Below, in pieces: positions 24,844-33,859 of a DNA stretch of 39,175 nt. A program made the position numbers and the translations under genes. The first letter of the stretch is position 1. Each line of letters begins with the position of its first letter. Source of the stretch: Gammaproteobacteria bacterium (GTDB lineage: Bacteria; Pseudomonadota; Gammaproteobacteria; GRL18); assembly GCA_016744375.1 (NCBI GenBank), contig JADGEM010000046.1:1-39175 (forward strand), in the 5' to 3' direction. The notes under the pieces were generated by a model, which ran no database searches, was not told the origin of the DNA, and saw only the letters and a program-made list of their open reading frames with translations.

Positions 24844-26542
24844 GAATCATCCTTGGAGCATTCTCATGTTCAACAACTGATTTTCGGGTAATTTTCGGCA
24901 TCACTTCATCCGTTGGACCAAAGTGAGTCATTGTGCCATTTTGAATAACCATTAAATTATCAACACCACCAACAACAATTGGTTTATGGGCGATAATGAC
25001 TACAGTAGAACCAGATTTTTTCAAAATTTCAATAGCATTTCTAATCGCAGCTTCTCCAATTGCATCTAGATTTGATGTAGGTTCATCAAGAACAATTAAT
25101 GATGGCTGACCATAAAAAGCACGGGCTATGCCAATTTTTTGTCTTTGACCGCCTGAAAGATTTTCACCTCCAGCTCCAATACTGGTTTCATAACCATCCG
25201 CTAAAGTCAATATAGTGTCATGAGCACCTGCTAGTTTTGTCGCCTGGACAATTTTACGTGGATCAATCTTCCCAAAGCGAGCAATATTATCTGCAACCGT
25301 TCCAGAAAAAAGTTCAACATCTTGAGGTAAATAACCAATGTATTGCCCTAACTGTCCTGAATCCCACTGAGTTAATTCAGCTTTATCCAATCTTACCTTA
25401 CCTGAATAGGGAGTCCATGCTCCGACCATCAACCGCGCAATAGAAGATTTCCCTGCTGCACTTGGTCCAGTAAGACCAAGAGACTGGCCGGCTAAAAGTT
25501 GAAAATTAATACCGGAAACAACTGGAACTTCTGCACCTGGAGGTATTGCGTAAACATTATCAAAGTGAATGCTTCCTTTAGGAACGGGTAGCTCCATATG
25601 CTCTGGTTCTTCAGATAAGTGTTCTAGATATTCACTAAGACGCCGACGAGAATCACGAGCCAACAAAAATGATCGCCATCCTCCAATGGCTGATTCAATG
25701 GGTGATAATGCCCGGCTACTTATAATTGAAGCAGCAATCATTGTTCCAGGAGTTATAATTTCATTGATTGCAAGATAAGCTCCTACACCTAAGCTGCACA
25801 CTTGAATAAAGAACCGAACAAATTTGGCACTGCCAGAAATGTAACTGGCTCGATCGCTTGCCTGAGATTGATAGGCAAGACCTGCATCATGCCATTTTTT
25901 CCAAATAGAAGTAAGACTGTTTAACATGCCCATTGCTTTAATAGCATCATGATTACGGCTACTGGATTCAGTAAATTGATTTGCCTGCGCAGTTTCTATA
26001 GCAGAATTTTGCAAAGGTTTACGTGTTAAAAGCTCATTAGTCACCGCAATAATAAACAAAACCAATGCACCAACAAGCACAACATGCCCCAACAGGGGGT
26101 GTAAAAAGTAAATAATTGCAATGTAGATTGGGGTCCAGGGTGAATCAAATAGCGCTAACAAACTAGGCCCTGTAAAAAAACTTCGAATAATATCTAAGTC
26201 CTTAAAAGGTTGTGAACTACTTCCCGTTCTCATAACCGTCTTAAAGACTATTTTAGATAAATCTTGATCAAATTTTCCACTAACTCGGATTAAGACTCTT
26301 GAGCGAATGAATTCAAGTAGACCAAATATGCAAAGCGCACCTAAGGCAACAATTGATAAAAAGAGCAAAGTATCATGGCTTCTTGAAACTAAGACTCTAT
26401 CATAAACTTGCAGCATATACAGCGGAGCAGTGAGCATTAGCAAGTTTATAAACAAACTAAACATTGCTACTGCCCACAAAGCTGGCCGAAGCGTTTTTAA
26501 CACTTCAGCCAGCGGGTTAACATTCTTTTCTATATTAACCAT
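24833..26542 (-). CDS. type I secretion ABC permease/ATPase (PrtD-like)
   Basis: A 569-residue half-transporter: a six-helix membrane domain (residues 15-300) then a nucleotide-binding domain. The latter has Walker A GPSAAGKSS, Q-loop YLPQDVELFSGTV, signature LSGGQRQKIGIARAF, Walker B LIVLDEPTSNLD and H-loop VVIIAHK. There is no N-terminal C39 or C39-like domain. That places it with PrtD/LapB-short transporters that export substrates carrying an uncleaved C-terminal signal. The giant gene 800 bp upstream is the likely substrate. It follows the PEP-CTERM gene by 11 bp in the same direction. Confidence 0.93.
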   Translation of the reverse strand: MVNIEKNVNPLAEVLKTLRPALWAVAMFSLFINLLMLTAPLYMLQVYDRVLVSRSHDTLLFLSIVALGALCIFGLLEFIRSRVLIRVSGKFDQDLSKIVFKTVMRTGSSSQPFKDLDIIRSFFTGPSLLALFDSPWTPIYIAIIYFLHPLLGHVVLVGALVLFIIAVTNELLTRKPLQNSAIETAQANQFTESSSRNHDAIKAMGMLNSLTSIWKKWHDAGLAYQSQASDRASYISGSAKFVRFFIQVCSLGVGAYLAINEIITPGTMIAASIISSRALSPIESAIGGWRSFLLARDSRRRLSEYLEHLSEEPEHMELPVPKGSIHFDNVYAIPPGAEVPVVSGINFQLLAGQSLGLTGPSAAGKSSIARLMVGAWTPYSGKVRLDKAELTQWDSGQLGQYIGYLPQDVELFSGTVADNIARFGKIDPRKIVQATKLAGAHDTILTLADGYETSIGAGGENLSGGQRQKIGIARAFYGQPSLIVLDEPTSNLDAIGEAAIRNAIEILKKSGSTVVIIAHKPIVVGGVDNLMVIQNGTMTHFGPTDEVMPKITRKSVVEHENAPRMIHDE

Positions 26543-26553
26543 TATTTAAAACA

Positions 26554-27201
26554 TCAAGATTTTTTTGTCAAGAACCGACGAGCAATCCATAAGGCTGGTA
26601 ATAGCATCAAGATCAATGTACCTGGCTCAGGAACACTTCGAATAGTCTCACCCGCAAGGCGGTAGGATAAATTCAAACTAGCAGAATCTTCTTGCCAATC
26701 AGGAACCTTAAACCATGTTATCTCATCGCCTGTATTACTTTCTAACCAAAACCACTCAGAAAATGTACTTGAAGTATCGTCGTTAACAATTGAAAGATAA
26801 TAGCTGGAACCTGCTGATAGATAATCGATTGAAACATCAATTGAATATTTATAAACCGCTTCACCTGCAATATCAAATAATGATGTTGCCTCTGAATGAG
26901 CAGTACCAGAATAACTCAATATATCTGCAGAATCTGATATTATATCAGAAAAAATTTGTACAGAAAATGAATCTGAACGAGGCAAGCCTGGTGTTGAGTT
27001 GTAACTTCCCCACCAACTAATTGATGAAAGATTCATATCTGAAGATACAAAAAAATCTTCTGCATTAAAACCAGCACCAGAAATTCCAGAATAAAAACCA
27101 TCGCCTCGATCAGCTGGTGTCTGTTCGATAACAATTGCATGGCTTGAAACCGATACCAGTACCATAAGACTAAGCAAGAATAATTGTTTCATAAATATCA
27201 T
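26554..27201 (-). CDS. PEP-CTERM sorting-signal protein
   Basis: A 215-residue exported protein: Sec signal (KQLFLLSLMVLVSVSSHA), a beta-rich middle part, and a C-terminal PEP-CTERM tripartite tail. The tail is SVPEPGTL, then hydrophobic LILMLLPALWIA, then basic RRFLTKKS. Such tails are processed by an exosortase (EpsH/XrtA) and go with exopolysaccharide or biofilm matrix. The start MIFMKQ at 27201 is supported by AAGGA at 6-7 bases. The gene lies first in an operon with type I secretion genes, an unusual partner because PEP-CTERM proteins use Sec rather than type I export. No exosortase is in the window. Confidence 0.88.
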   Translation of the reverse strand: MIFMKQLFLLSLMVLVSVSSHAIVIEQTPADRGDGFYSGISGAGFNAEDFFVSSDMNLSSISWWGSYNSTPGLPRSDSFSVQIFSDIISDSADILSYSGTAHSEATSLFDIAGEAVYKYSIDVSIDYLSAGSSYYLSIVNDDTSSTFSEWFWLESNTGDEITWFKVPDWQEDSASLNLSYRLAGETIRSVPEPGTLILMLLPALWIARRFLTKKS

Positions 27202-27308
27202 TTTTTTTCCTTGTCATTAAACGTTTGCCCTATTTTAAAAGAAAATAAGCGCTTTGATCATGTCCAAAGGTTTCAATTCAGAAAAATCAGGACGAGTTAT
27301 AAATATCA

Positions 27309-27341
27309 AAATCATCATAAAAAACACAATTATGATGATTT
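27309..27341 (-). terminator. probable terminator of the giant repeat protein gene
   Basis: An 11-bp perfect stem (AAATCATCATA 27309-27319 and TATGATGATTT 27331-27341) lies 25 bp past the giant gene's stop and reads into a T-rich run on the minus strand. It separates the giant gene from the PEP-CTERM operon. Confidence 0.55.
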
Positions 27342-27365
27342 AAATATTTTTATTTTAGTGAGTGA

Positions 27366-30300
27366 TTAAACAAAATCACTTGAATCATTTTGAATACCAA
27401 CCAGACTAACATCTTCTGATATCGTCATTAAAATACCATCATCATCAAAACTGAATCTGGAATCGCTCAATAAAGCAGTATCACTCAAGATTGATACAGG
27501 ATGGCTTATTTCAACAGGAGGTTCTGTAGTCACGATGGAACTAAATTCAAATTCAATCGCATCCAGAACAAAATCACTTCCATCAAAAGTACCTGAGTGT
27601 TCAACTGGATTACTTTGATAAGCACCATTCTCATCAGCAAGACCACCAAAAATAAATTCACTTCCATGATAAACACCAGCCGTTAATACAACTGATGAAA
27701 ATCCGGATGCATATTCAAGGCTTACCTGCTGTTCGTGTTCTCCATCTTCTGATGAAAACACAAACTCATCAACAACATTACCACTGTCATCTAAAAGCTG
27801 GATACGTCCAGCATCATAAAATTCACTCGTAGAATCAGCATCAAGTCGAGCCAGATCAACAGTTACTTTAGTCGCATGTTCATCTAGATCAAATTTCAAA
27901 GCTTCACTACCATCAATCTCTTGCCTCACTGAACTTGAATTGATACTTTGTCCACTCACGCCCAGATCACCCGTCGCAATATCTCCTCCGGATAGCAGGT
28001 GAGAACCTCGTCCATGTAAGGATGCACTCGTCCAACTCTCACTGCTATCGGTATAATCAGCTTTATGGCTAATTTGTACCGCATCATCAGTCCATGCATC
28101 TTCCCAGGCATCAGGGTTACGGCGACTTAAACGTGCTGGTGCATCACCCAAGTGAATAATTTCAGTAGTTTCTTCGGCATTTATAGTGATGTTATGCGAA
28201 CCGGCATCATCATGGGTACCATCTTCATCAATCAGGTCCACCAAGATAGTATAATCACCTGCTACTGCGTAAGAGTGGTTTAAATCACCGGTATGATCGC
28301 TTGTTTCCAATACGCTGCCATCGCCCCAGTCAATAATATATTCAGTGATAGTATCATGACCAGGGTCCACCACATCTCCAAGAGTTAAAGTGAATACTTC
28401 GCCAACATCACTTTCTGAATCACCTTCGAGTGCTATTTCAGGTGCTACATTATTAACACTGATTGCTTTAGAGAAATCATAGCTGCCATCTTCATCGGTG
28501 GCAGTGACAATAATGGTGTGATCAGTATTACCATCAGCAAAGGTATGAGTCACATCACCCAGTCCTGTAACAACTGTGGCATCAGTACCGTCTCCCCAGT
28601 CAATGCTATAACTGGAAATTGTATCCTCTCCAGAGTCAGTCAGGCTATCAAGTGTCAATGTGTATTCGCTGCCTTCAGCAACACTTACAGCACCAGCCAG
28701 GACAAGAACTGGTGCTACGTTATTCACACTGACATTTTTACTGAAATCATAACTCCCATCTTCATCGGTGACAGTCATGATAATGGTATGGTCATCATCA
28801 TCGGTAAAAGTATGAGTCACATCACCCAGTTCGGTCACCACGGTGGCATCGCTGCCATCTCCCCAGTTAATGCTATAACTGGAAACTGTATCATCACCTG
28901 GATCGGTAAGGCTAACCAATGACAATGTGTATTCACTGCCTTCATCAATGCTGCTTGCACCGCTCAGGCTGAGATCCGGAGCTATGTTATTTACGGTGAC
29001 ATTGAAGCTTTGAGTATCTGAATCATCAATCCCATCATTTACCGTCACGGTCACATTTTGTATCTCAGCTCCATCGCTAAAGATATGATTAATATCAATG
29101 GTATTGCTCAGGCTAGTTCCAGTTTCTTCTACACTGCCATCACCCCAGTTGATGCTGTATGTCCAACCCGCAGTTCCTGAATCTTCTGAATCGGTGAAAC
29201 TAATGGTTCGAGTAAAGTTGTTACCTTCATCTATTGTTTCATCACCACCCACATTTAACGACACACCAGCTATTGGCTCTACAACTGTTACTGCTAATGA
29301 TTCAACATCATTATGTGTACCATCTTCATCAACCAATGTGATCTGGATAAGATGGTCACCCGTTGCTGTAAATGTATGACTTACCTCTCCGATACTCGTA
29401 TAAATATCATTAGAGCCATCACCCCAATCAACCCGATATTCACTGACACTATCATCACCAGGATCAATCACTGCACCAAGTGTTAAGACATAACTGGTGT
29501 CTTGAACAACTTCTGATGCACCACTTAAAGCAATATCTGGTATCACATTATTAACACTAACTTCTTTGGTGAAGTCATAACTACCATCTTCATCGGTGGC
29601 TGTGACAATAATGGTGTGATCAGTATTACCATCAGCAAAGGTATGAGTCACATCACCCAGTTCAGTCACCACTGTGGCATCAGTACCGTCTCCCCAGTCA
29701 ATGCTATAACTGGAAATTGTATCCTCTCCAGAGTCAGTCAGACTATCAAGTGTCAATGTGTATTCGCTGCCTTCAGCAACACTTGCAGCACCGGCCAGGA
29801 CAAGAACTGGTGCCACGTTATTCACACTGACATTTTTACTGAAATCATAACTGCCATCTTCATCGGTGACAGTCACGATAATGGTATGATCATCATCATC
29901 GGTAAAAGTATGAGTCACATCACCCAGTTCGGTCACTACGGTGGCATCGCTGCCATCTCCCCAGTTAATGCTATAACTGGAAACTGTATCATCACCTGGA
30001 TCGGTAAGGCTGACCAATGACAATGTGTATTCACTGCCTTCATCAATGCTGCTTGCACCGCTCAGGCTGAGATCCGGAGCTATGTTATTTACGGTGACAT
30101 TGAAGCTTTGAGTATCTGAATCATCAATCCCATCATTTACCGTCACGGTCACATTTTGTATCTCAGCTCCATCGCTAAAGATATGATTAATATCAATGGT
30201 ATTGCTCAGGCTAGTTCCAGTTTCTTCTACACTGCCATCACCCCAGTTGATGCTGTATGTCCAACCCGCAGTTCCTGAATCTTCTGAATCGGTGAAACTA

Positions 30301-33300
30301 ATGGTTCGAGTAAAGTTGTTACCTTCATCTATTGTTTCATCACCACCCACATTTAACGACACACCAGCTATTGGCTCTACAACTGTTACTGCTAATGATT
30401 CAACATCATTATGTGTACCATCTTCATCAACCAATGTGATCTGGATAAGATGGTCACCCGTTGCTGTAAATGTATGACTTACCTCTCCGATACTCGTATA
30501 AATATCATTAGAGCCATCACCCCAATCAACCCGATATTCACTGACACTATCATCACCAGGATCAATCACTGCACCAAGTGTTAAGACATAACTGGTGTCT
30601 TGAACAACTTCTGATGCACCACTTAAAGCAATATCTGGTATCACATTATTAACACTAACTTCTTTGGTGAAGTCATAACTACCATCTTCATCAGTGGCTG
30701 TGACAATAATGGTGTGATCAGTATTACCATCAGCAAAGGTATGAGTCACATCACCCAGTCCTGTAACAACTGTGGCATCAGTACCGTCTCCCCAGTCAAT
30801 GCTATAACTGGAAATTGTATCCTCTCCAGAGTCAGTCAGGCTATCAAGTGTCAATGTGTATTCGCTGCCTTCAGCAACACTTACAGCACCGGCCAGGACA
30901 AGAACCGGTGCTACATTATTCACACTGACATTTTTGCTGAAATCATAACTGCCATCTTCATCGGTGACAGTCACGATAATGGTATGGTCATCATCATCGG
31001 TAAAAGTATGAGTCACATCACCCAATTCGGTCACCACGGTGGCATCGCTGCCATCACCCCAGTTAATGCTATAACTGGAAACTGTGTCATCACCTGGATC
31101 GGTAAGGCAAACCAATGACAATGTGTATTCACTACCTTCATCAATGCTGCTTGCACCGCTCAGGCTGAGATCAGGAGCTATATTATTTACATTAAGCGTA
31201 AATATCTGCGTATCCGTATCTCCTGCATTATCAGTGACCGTTACACTGACATCATGAGTTTCATTACCATCATTGAATACATGGCCAATTTCAAAACTTT
31301 TAACACTGCTTGTACCAGAATCTAAGCCACTACCATCACCCCAATTTATGACATAATCCCAACCAACTACACCATCGTCTTGAGCATCACTGAATTCAAT
31401 TGTATAAGTAAATGTTGAGTTCTCATTAATTGAGCTATCAGGAATAGGAGTAATTGAAACACCGGAAGGAGGACCAAGCTCATCACCATCAATAATAGTT
31501 ACTACTCCAGTAGCACCGTCTGTACCATTAGCAATAACAGGTTTTGGTGTCACATTAACCTGAAAAGTTTCACTGGGTTCATCAATATCATCACCAAAAA
31601 CAGGAATCACTGCGGCTGTAACTGTTTGACCTGCTAAGAAAGTTACTGTACCACTCGTTGATGCAAAGTCTACTCCTTCTATTGCAGTACCACTTTCAGT
31701 ATCAAACGAAAGAGTCAGATCTTCATCTAAGGGTCGTGACAAGCGAATATGACTCGCTACATTTTGTGTGAATCCATCTTCACCTTCTACAACCTGGGCA
31801 CTTTCCACAAAAAGTGCCACATTGCTTCCTGAACCATCATCATCAAGAATCCAACCTGTTGCATGCAAACTATTCGCATTCCCAGCTAGTGTTGCACCAC
31901 TTGGATTTGATACTTCCAGAACAACCGCCTCATCAAATTCATCAATATTATCAGCATCAATACGAACAAATATGGTTTTTGAAGTTTCCCCCGCAAGAAT
32001 TGTTAAAGTTGAATCAACGTTATATGTATCAAGACCAGCTTCTGCTGTACCAGAAATAGCGCGATAATCCAACGTTACATTAGTACTTGACGCTTCTGAC
32101 ATGACAACTGTGAATGCCAGATGATTCGGATCACCTCCTGAGGTGCCTTCTATTACCGATGTACCAAGCACAGAAATTGTGGGGTTGCCTGCATCATCAT
32201 CTAATATGATTGCCTCACCAAGTGAGGTTTCAGTTATAATGTCCGGGACAGAAAATCCCAAAGTAAATAATTCGCTAATTTCTACACCATTGTCACCTGT
32301 AACATCAATAATAACAGAAGCTGAGGTTTGTCCTTTTACAAACTCAACAGTCCCTGTTTTTGATGCAAAATCTTCTCCTGAAAAAGCACTTATATCCACT
32401 GTAGAATAATTAAGAGACATAGCCTCAGGGGTTGGGCGTGATAAACTGATTTCAAAAACAGCTTGTTCAACACCACTATCACCCTCTAAGAGAATGGGGC
32501 GCGATACAAACAGTGCCAGTTTATCACCCGTTCCATCATCATCCAGAATCCAGCCCGTGGCTCTCAACATCGGTGCATTGTCCGCCAACGCAGCGCCTTC
32601 GGCATTATAAACTTCAAGCACAATGGCTTCATCAGACTCCGCTTGACTGTCTGCATCAACTCGAACAAAAATATCCTTGGATGTTTCTCCTGCAAGAAAT
32701 GTGACCGAGGAACTTGCATAGTAAATATCGGCATAGTTTTGTGCCGTACCTGATAGTGTTCGATAATCAACAGTGACATTGCTGCTGGATGCTTCTGACA
32801 AGGTTACGGTAAATACCAGATGATTCGGATCACCTCCTGAGGTGCCTTCCAATGTAGAAGCACCAGCAACTGAAAGAGTGGGGCTTCCTGCATCATCATC
32901 AAGAATGGTTGCTTCACCAATCGATACTTCACTGATACTCTCGGGGGTGTTTATGGCCAGAGTAAAGAAATCGCTGGGTTCTATATCTGTATCACCCAAG
33001 ACATCTACTCTCACTGAGGCAGAAGTTTGACCGGTAACAAATTCCAAAGTGCCACTGGTTGCTACATAATCTTCTCCCGCAACAGCACTGCCATCAACGG
33101 TGTTATAACTCAATGATAAGGCTTCAGGAGCAGGACGTGATAAGCTGACTTCAAAATTAGCTTCCTGAACACCATCATCCCCCTCGACCACTGAAGGCCT
33201 GGAGACAAAAAGGGCAAGCTTGTTACCCGTTCCATCATCATCCAGAATCCAGCCCGTGGCTCTCAACGTCGATGCATTGTCCGCCAGTGCAGCGCCTTCG

Positions 33301-33689
33301 GCATTATAAACTTCAAGCACAATGGCTTCATCAGACTCCGCTTGACTGTCTGCATCAACTCGAACAAAAATATCCTTGGATGTTTCTCCTGCAAGAAATG
33401 TGACCGAGGAACTTGCATAGTAAATATCGGCATAGTTTTGTGCCGTACCTGATAGTGTTCGATAATCAACAGTGACATTGCTGCTGGATGCTTCTGATAA
33501 GGTTACGGTAAATACCAGATGATTCGGATCACCTCCTGAGGTGCCTTCCAATGTAGAAGTACCAACAAGTGAAATGACTGGCGAACCAGATTCGGCCTTT
33601 AAAGTAGTTGTTTCATTGATGAGAACTTCAGAAAGAATTGTTTGGTTGTAGGTTGATTGAAACTTATTTATTAAGCTTTTAATATTCAT
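27366..33689 (-). CDS. giant Calx-beta/PKD repeat surface protein, likely type I secretion substrate
   Basis: A 2107-residue acidic repeat protein. There is no Sec signal (MNIKSLINKFQSTYNQTILS). Residues about 36-735 hold six Calx-beta-type domains as three pairs, each pair about 233 residues. About 736-1831 hold twelve PKD-type domains with INWGDGS and VTDxDGSYDF motifs. A distinct C-terminal beta-rich domain follows (1840-2107) and ends SSDFV. An acidic residue followed by hydrophobics is the usual end of PrtD-type type I substrates, and fits export by the neighbouring transporter. Classical RTX nonapeptides (GGxGxD) are not present. Calx-beta and PKD domains bind calcium and form rods in adhesins and matrix proteins. 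A lux-box-like site precedes its promoter, and AAGGAAG precedes ATG 33689. Adhesion or matrix function is inferred. Confidence 0.88.
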   Translation of the reverse strand: MNIKSLINKFQSTYNQTILSEVLINETTTLKAESGSPVISLVGTSTLEGTSGGDPNHLVFTVTLSEASSSNVTVDYRTLSGTAQNYADIYYASSSVTFLAGETSKDIFVRVDADSQAESDEAIVLEVYNAEGAALADNASTLRATGWILDDDGTGNKLALFVSRPSVVEGDDGVQEANFEVSLSRPAPEALSLSYNTVDGSAVAGEDYVATSGTLEFVTGQTSASVRVDVLGDTDIEPSDFFTLAINTPESISEVSIGEATILDDDAGSPTLSVAGASTLEGTSGGDPNHLVFTVTLSEASSSNVTVDYRTLSGTAQNYADIYYASSSVTFLAGETSKDIFVRVDADSQAESDEAIVLEVYNAEGAALADNAPMLRATGWILDDDGTGDKLALFVSRPILLEGDSGVEQAVFEISLSRPTPEAMSLNYSTVDISAFSGEDFASKTGTVEFVKGQTSASVIIDVTGDNGVEISELFTLGFSVPDIITETSLGEAIILDDDAGNPTISVLGTSVIEGTSGGDPNHLAFTVVMSEASSTNVTLDYRAISGTAEAGLDTYNVDSTLTILAGETSKTIFVRIDADNIDEFDEAVVLEVSNPSGATLAGNANSLHATGWILDDDGSGSNVALFVESAQVVEGEDGFTQNVASHIRLSRPLDEDLTLSFDTESGTAIEGVDFASTSGTVTFLAGQTVTAAVIPVFGDDIDEPSETFQVNVTPKPVIANGTDGATGVVTIIDGDELGPPSGVSITPIPDSSINENSTFTYTIEFSDAQDDGVVGWDYVINWGDGSGLDSGTSSVKSFEIGHVFNDGNETHDVSVTVTDNAGDTDTQIFTLNVNNIAPDLSLSGASSIDEGSEYTLSLVCLTDPGDDTVSSYSINWGDGSDATVVTELGDVTHTFTDDDDHTIIVTVTDEDGSYDFSKNVSVNNVAPVLVLAGAVSVAEGSEYTLTLDSLTDSGEDTISSYSIDWGDGTDATVVTGLGDVTHTFADGNTDHTIIVTATDEDGSYDFTKEVSVNNVIPDIALSGASEVVQDTSYVLTLGAVIDPGDDSVSEYRVDWGDGSNDIYTSIGEVSHTFTATGDHLIQITLVDEDGTHNDVESLAVTVVEPIAGVSLNVGGDETIDEGNNFTRTISFTDSEDSGTAGWTYSINWGDGSVEETGTSLSNTIDINHIFSDGAEIQNVTVTVNDGIDDSDTQSFNVTVNNIAPDLSLSGASSIDEGSEYTLSLVSLTDPGDDTVSSYSINWGDGSDATVVTELGDVTHTFTDDDDHTIIVTVTDEDGSYDFSKNVSVNNVAPVLVLAGAASVAEGSEYTLTLDSLTDSGEDTISSYSIDWGDGTDATVVTELGDVTHTFADGNTDHTIIVTATDEDGSYDFTKEVSVNNVIPDIALSGASEVVQDTSYVLTLGAVIDPGDDSVSEYRVDWGDGSNDIYTSIGEVSHTFTATGDHLIQITLVDEDGTHNDVESLAVTVVEPIAGVSLNVGGDETIDEGNNFTRTISFTDSEDSGTAGWTYSINWGDGSVEETGTSLSNTIDINHIFSDGAEIQNVTVTVNDGIDDSDTQSFNVTVNNIAPDLSLSGASSIDEGSEYTLSLVSLTDPGDDTVSSYSINWGDGSDATVVTELGDVTHTFTDDDDHTIIMTVTDEDGSYDFSKNVSVNNVAPVLVLAGAVSVAEGSEYTLTLDSLTDSGEDTISSYSIDWGDGTDATVVTGLGDVTHTFADGNTDHTIIVTATDEDGSYDFSKAISVNNVAPEIALEGDSESDVGEVFTLTLGDVVDPGHDTITEYIIDWGDGSVLETSDHTGDLNHSYAVAGDYTILVDLIDEDGTHDDAGSHNITINAEETTEIIHLGDAPARLSRRNPDAWEDAWTDDAVQISHKADYTDSSESWTSASLHGRGSHLLSGGDIATGDLGVSGQSINSSSVRQEIDGSEALKFDLDEHATKVTVDLARLDADSTSEFYDAGRIQLLDDSGNVVDEFVFSSEDGEHEQQVSLEYASGFSSVVLTAGVYHGSEFIFGGLADENGAYQSNPVEHSGTFDGSDFVLDAIEFEFSSIVTTEPPVEISHPVSILSDTALLSDSRFSFDDDGILMTISEDVSLVGIQNDSSDFV
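28490..31185 (-). repeat. 1098-bp tandem repeat (four PKD domains), about 2.5 copies
   Basis: The period is exactly 1098 bp (366 residues). The block order B-A-D-C on the plus strand repeats at about 28460, 29560 and 30658, the last copy stopping after B and A. Across about 600 bp (28985-29600 versus 30083-30698) I see no difference by eye, even at silent positions. Confidence 0.9.
32515..33569 (-). repeat. 699-bp spaced near-identical Calx-beta repeats
   Basis: About 350 bp around 32515-32870 recurs at 33214-33569 with only a few base changes; the offset is 699 bp (233 residues). A third copy of the pair (near 31810-32170) is clearly diverged. Confidence 0.85.
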
Positions 33690-33785
33690 TGACCGAAACT
33701 TCCTTTTTCTTTTAGTCTAAATCAAAATCTAAATATTAAGATTTGGTTATTGACATACTGTTTATGTGAAATTTTCTTTTATCAA

Positions 33786-33830
33786 TTTATAACAATCACT
33801 TTAAAAAATGTACTACGTATATTCGTAGGA
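33786..33830 (-). promoter_or_regulatory. lux-box-like operator and promoter of the giant gene
   Basis: CTACG-TATATT-CGTAG (33813-33828) is a perfect palindrome with the LuxR-type core CT-N12-AG. On the minus strand a TATAAA -10 sits at 33791-33786, so transcription would start near 33779. The box centre (33820.5) is then at about -41.5, the classical activating position. Confidence 0.6.
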
Positions 33831-33859
33831 TGATAACAATTCTCAACAACATTAATCTA

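Noticed and set aside
27252..27269. Lux-box-like CTTTG-N8-CAAAG upstream of the PEP-CTERM operon
   Set aside because: The CT to AG spacing is 14 rather than 12 bases, and it does not match the palindrome near the giant gene.
27366..28200. RTX calcium-binding nonapeptides in the giant protein C-terminus
   Set aside because: No GGxGxD series is present; isolated GG or GD pairs do not form the motif.
28518..31118. Series of 134- and 93-residue plus-strand ORFs opposite the PKD region
   Set aside because: They are antisense shadows of the repeated minus-strand gene, recurring with its 1098-bp period. They have no ribosome-binding sites or family motifs.
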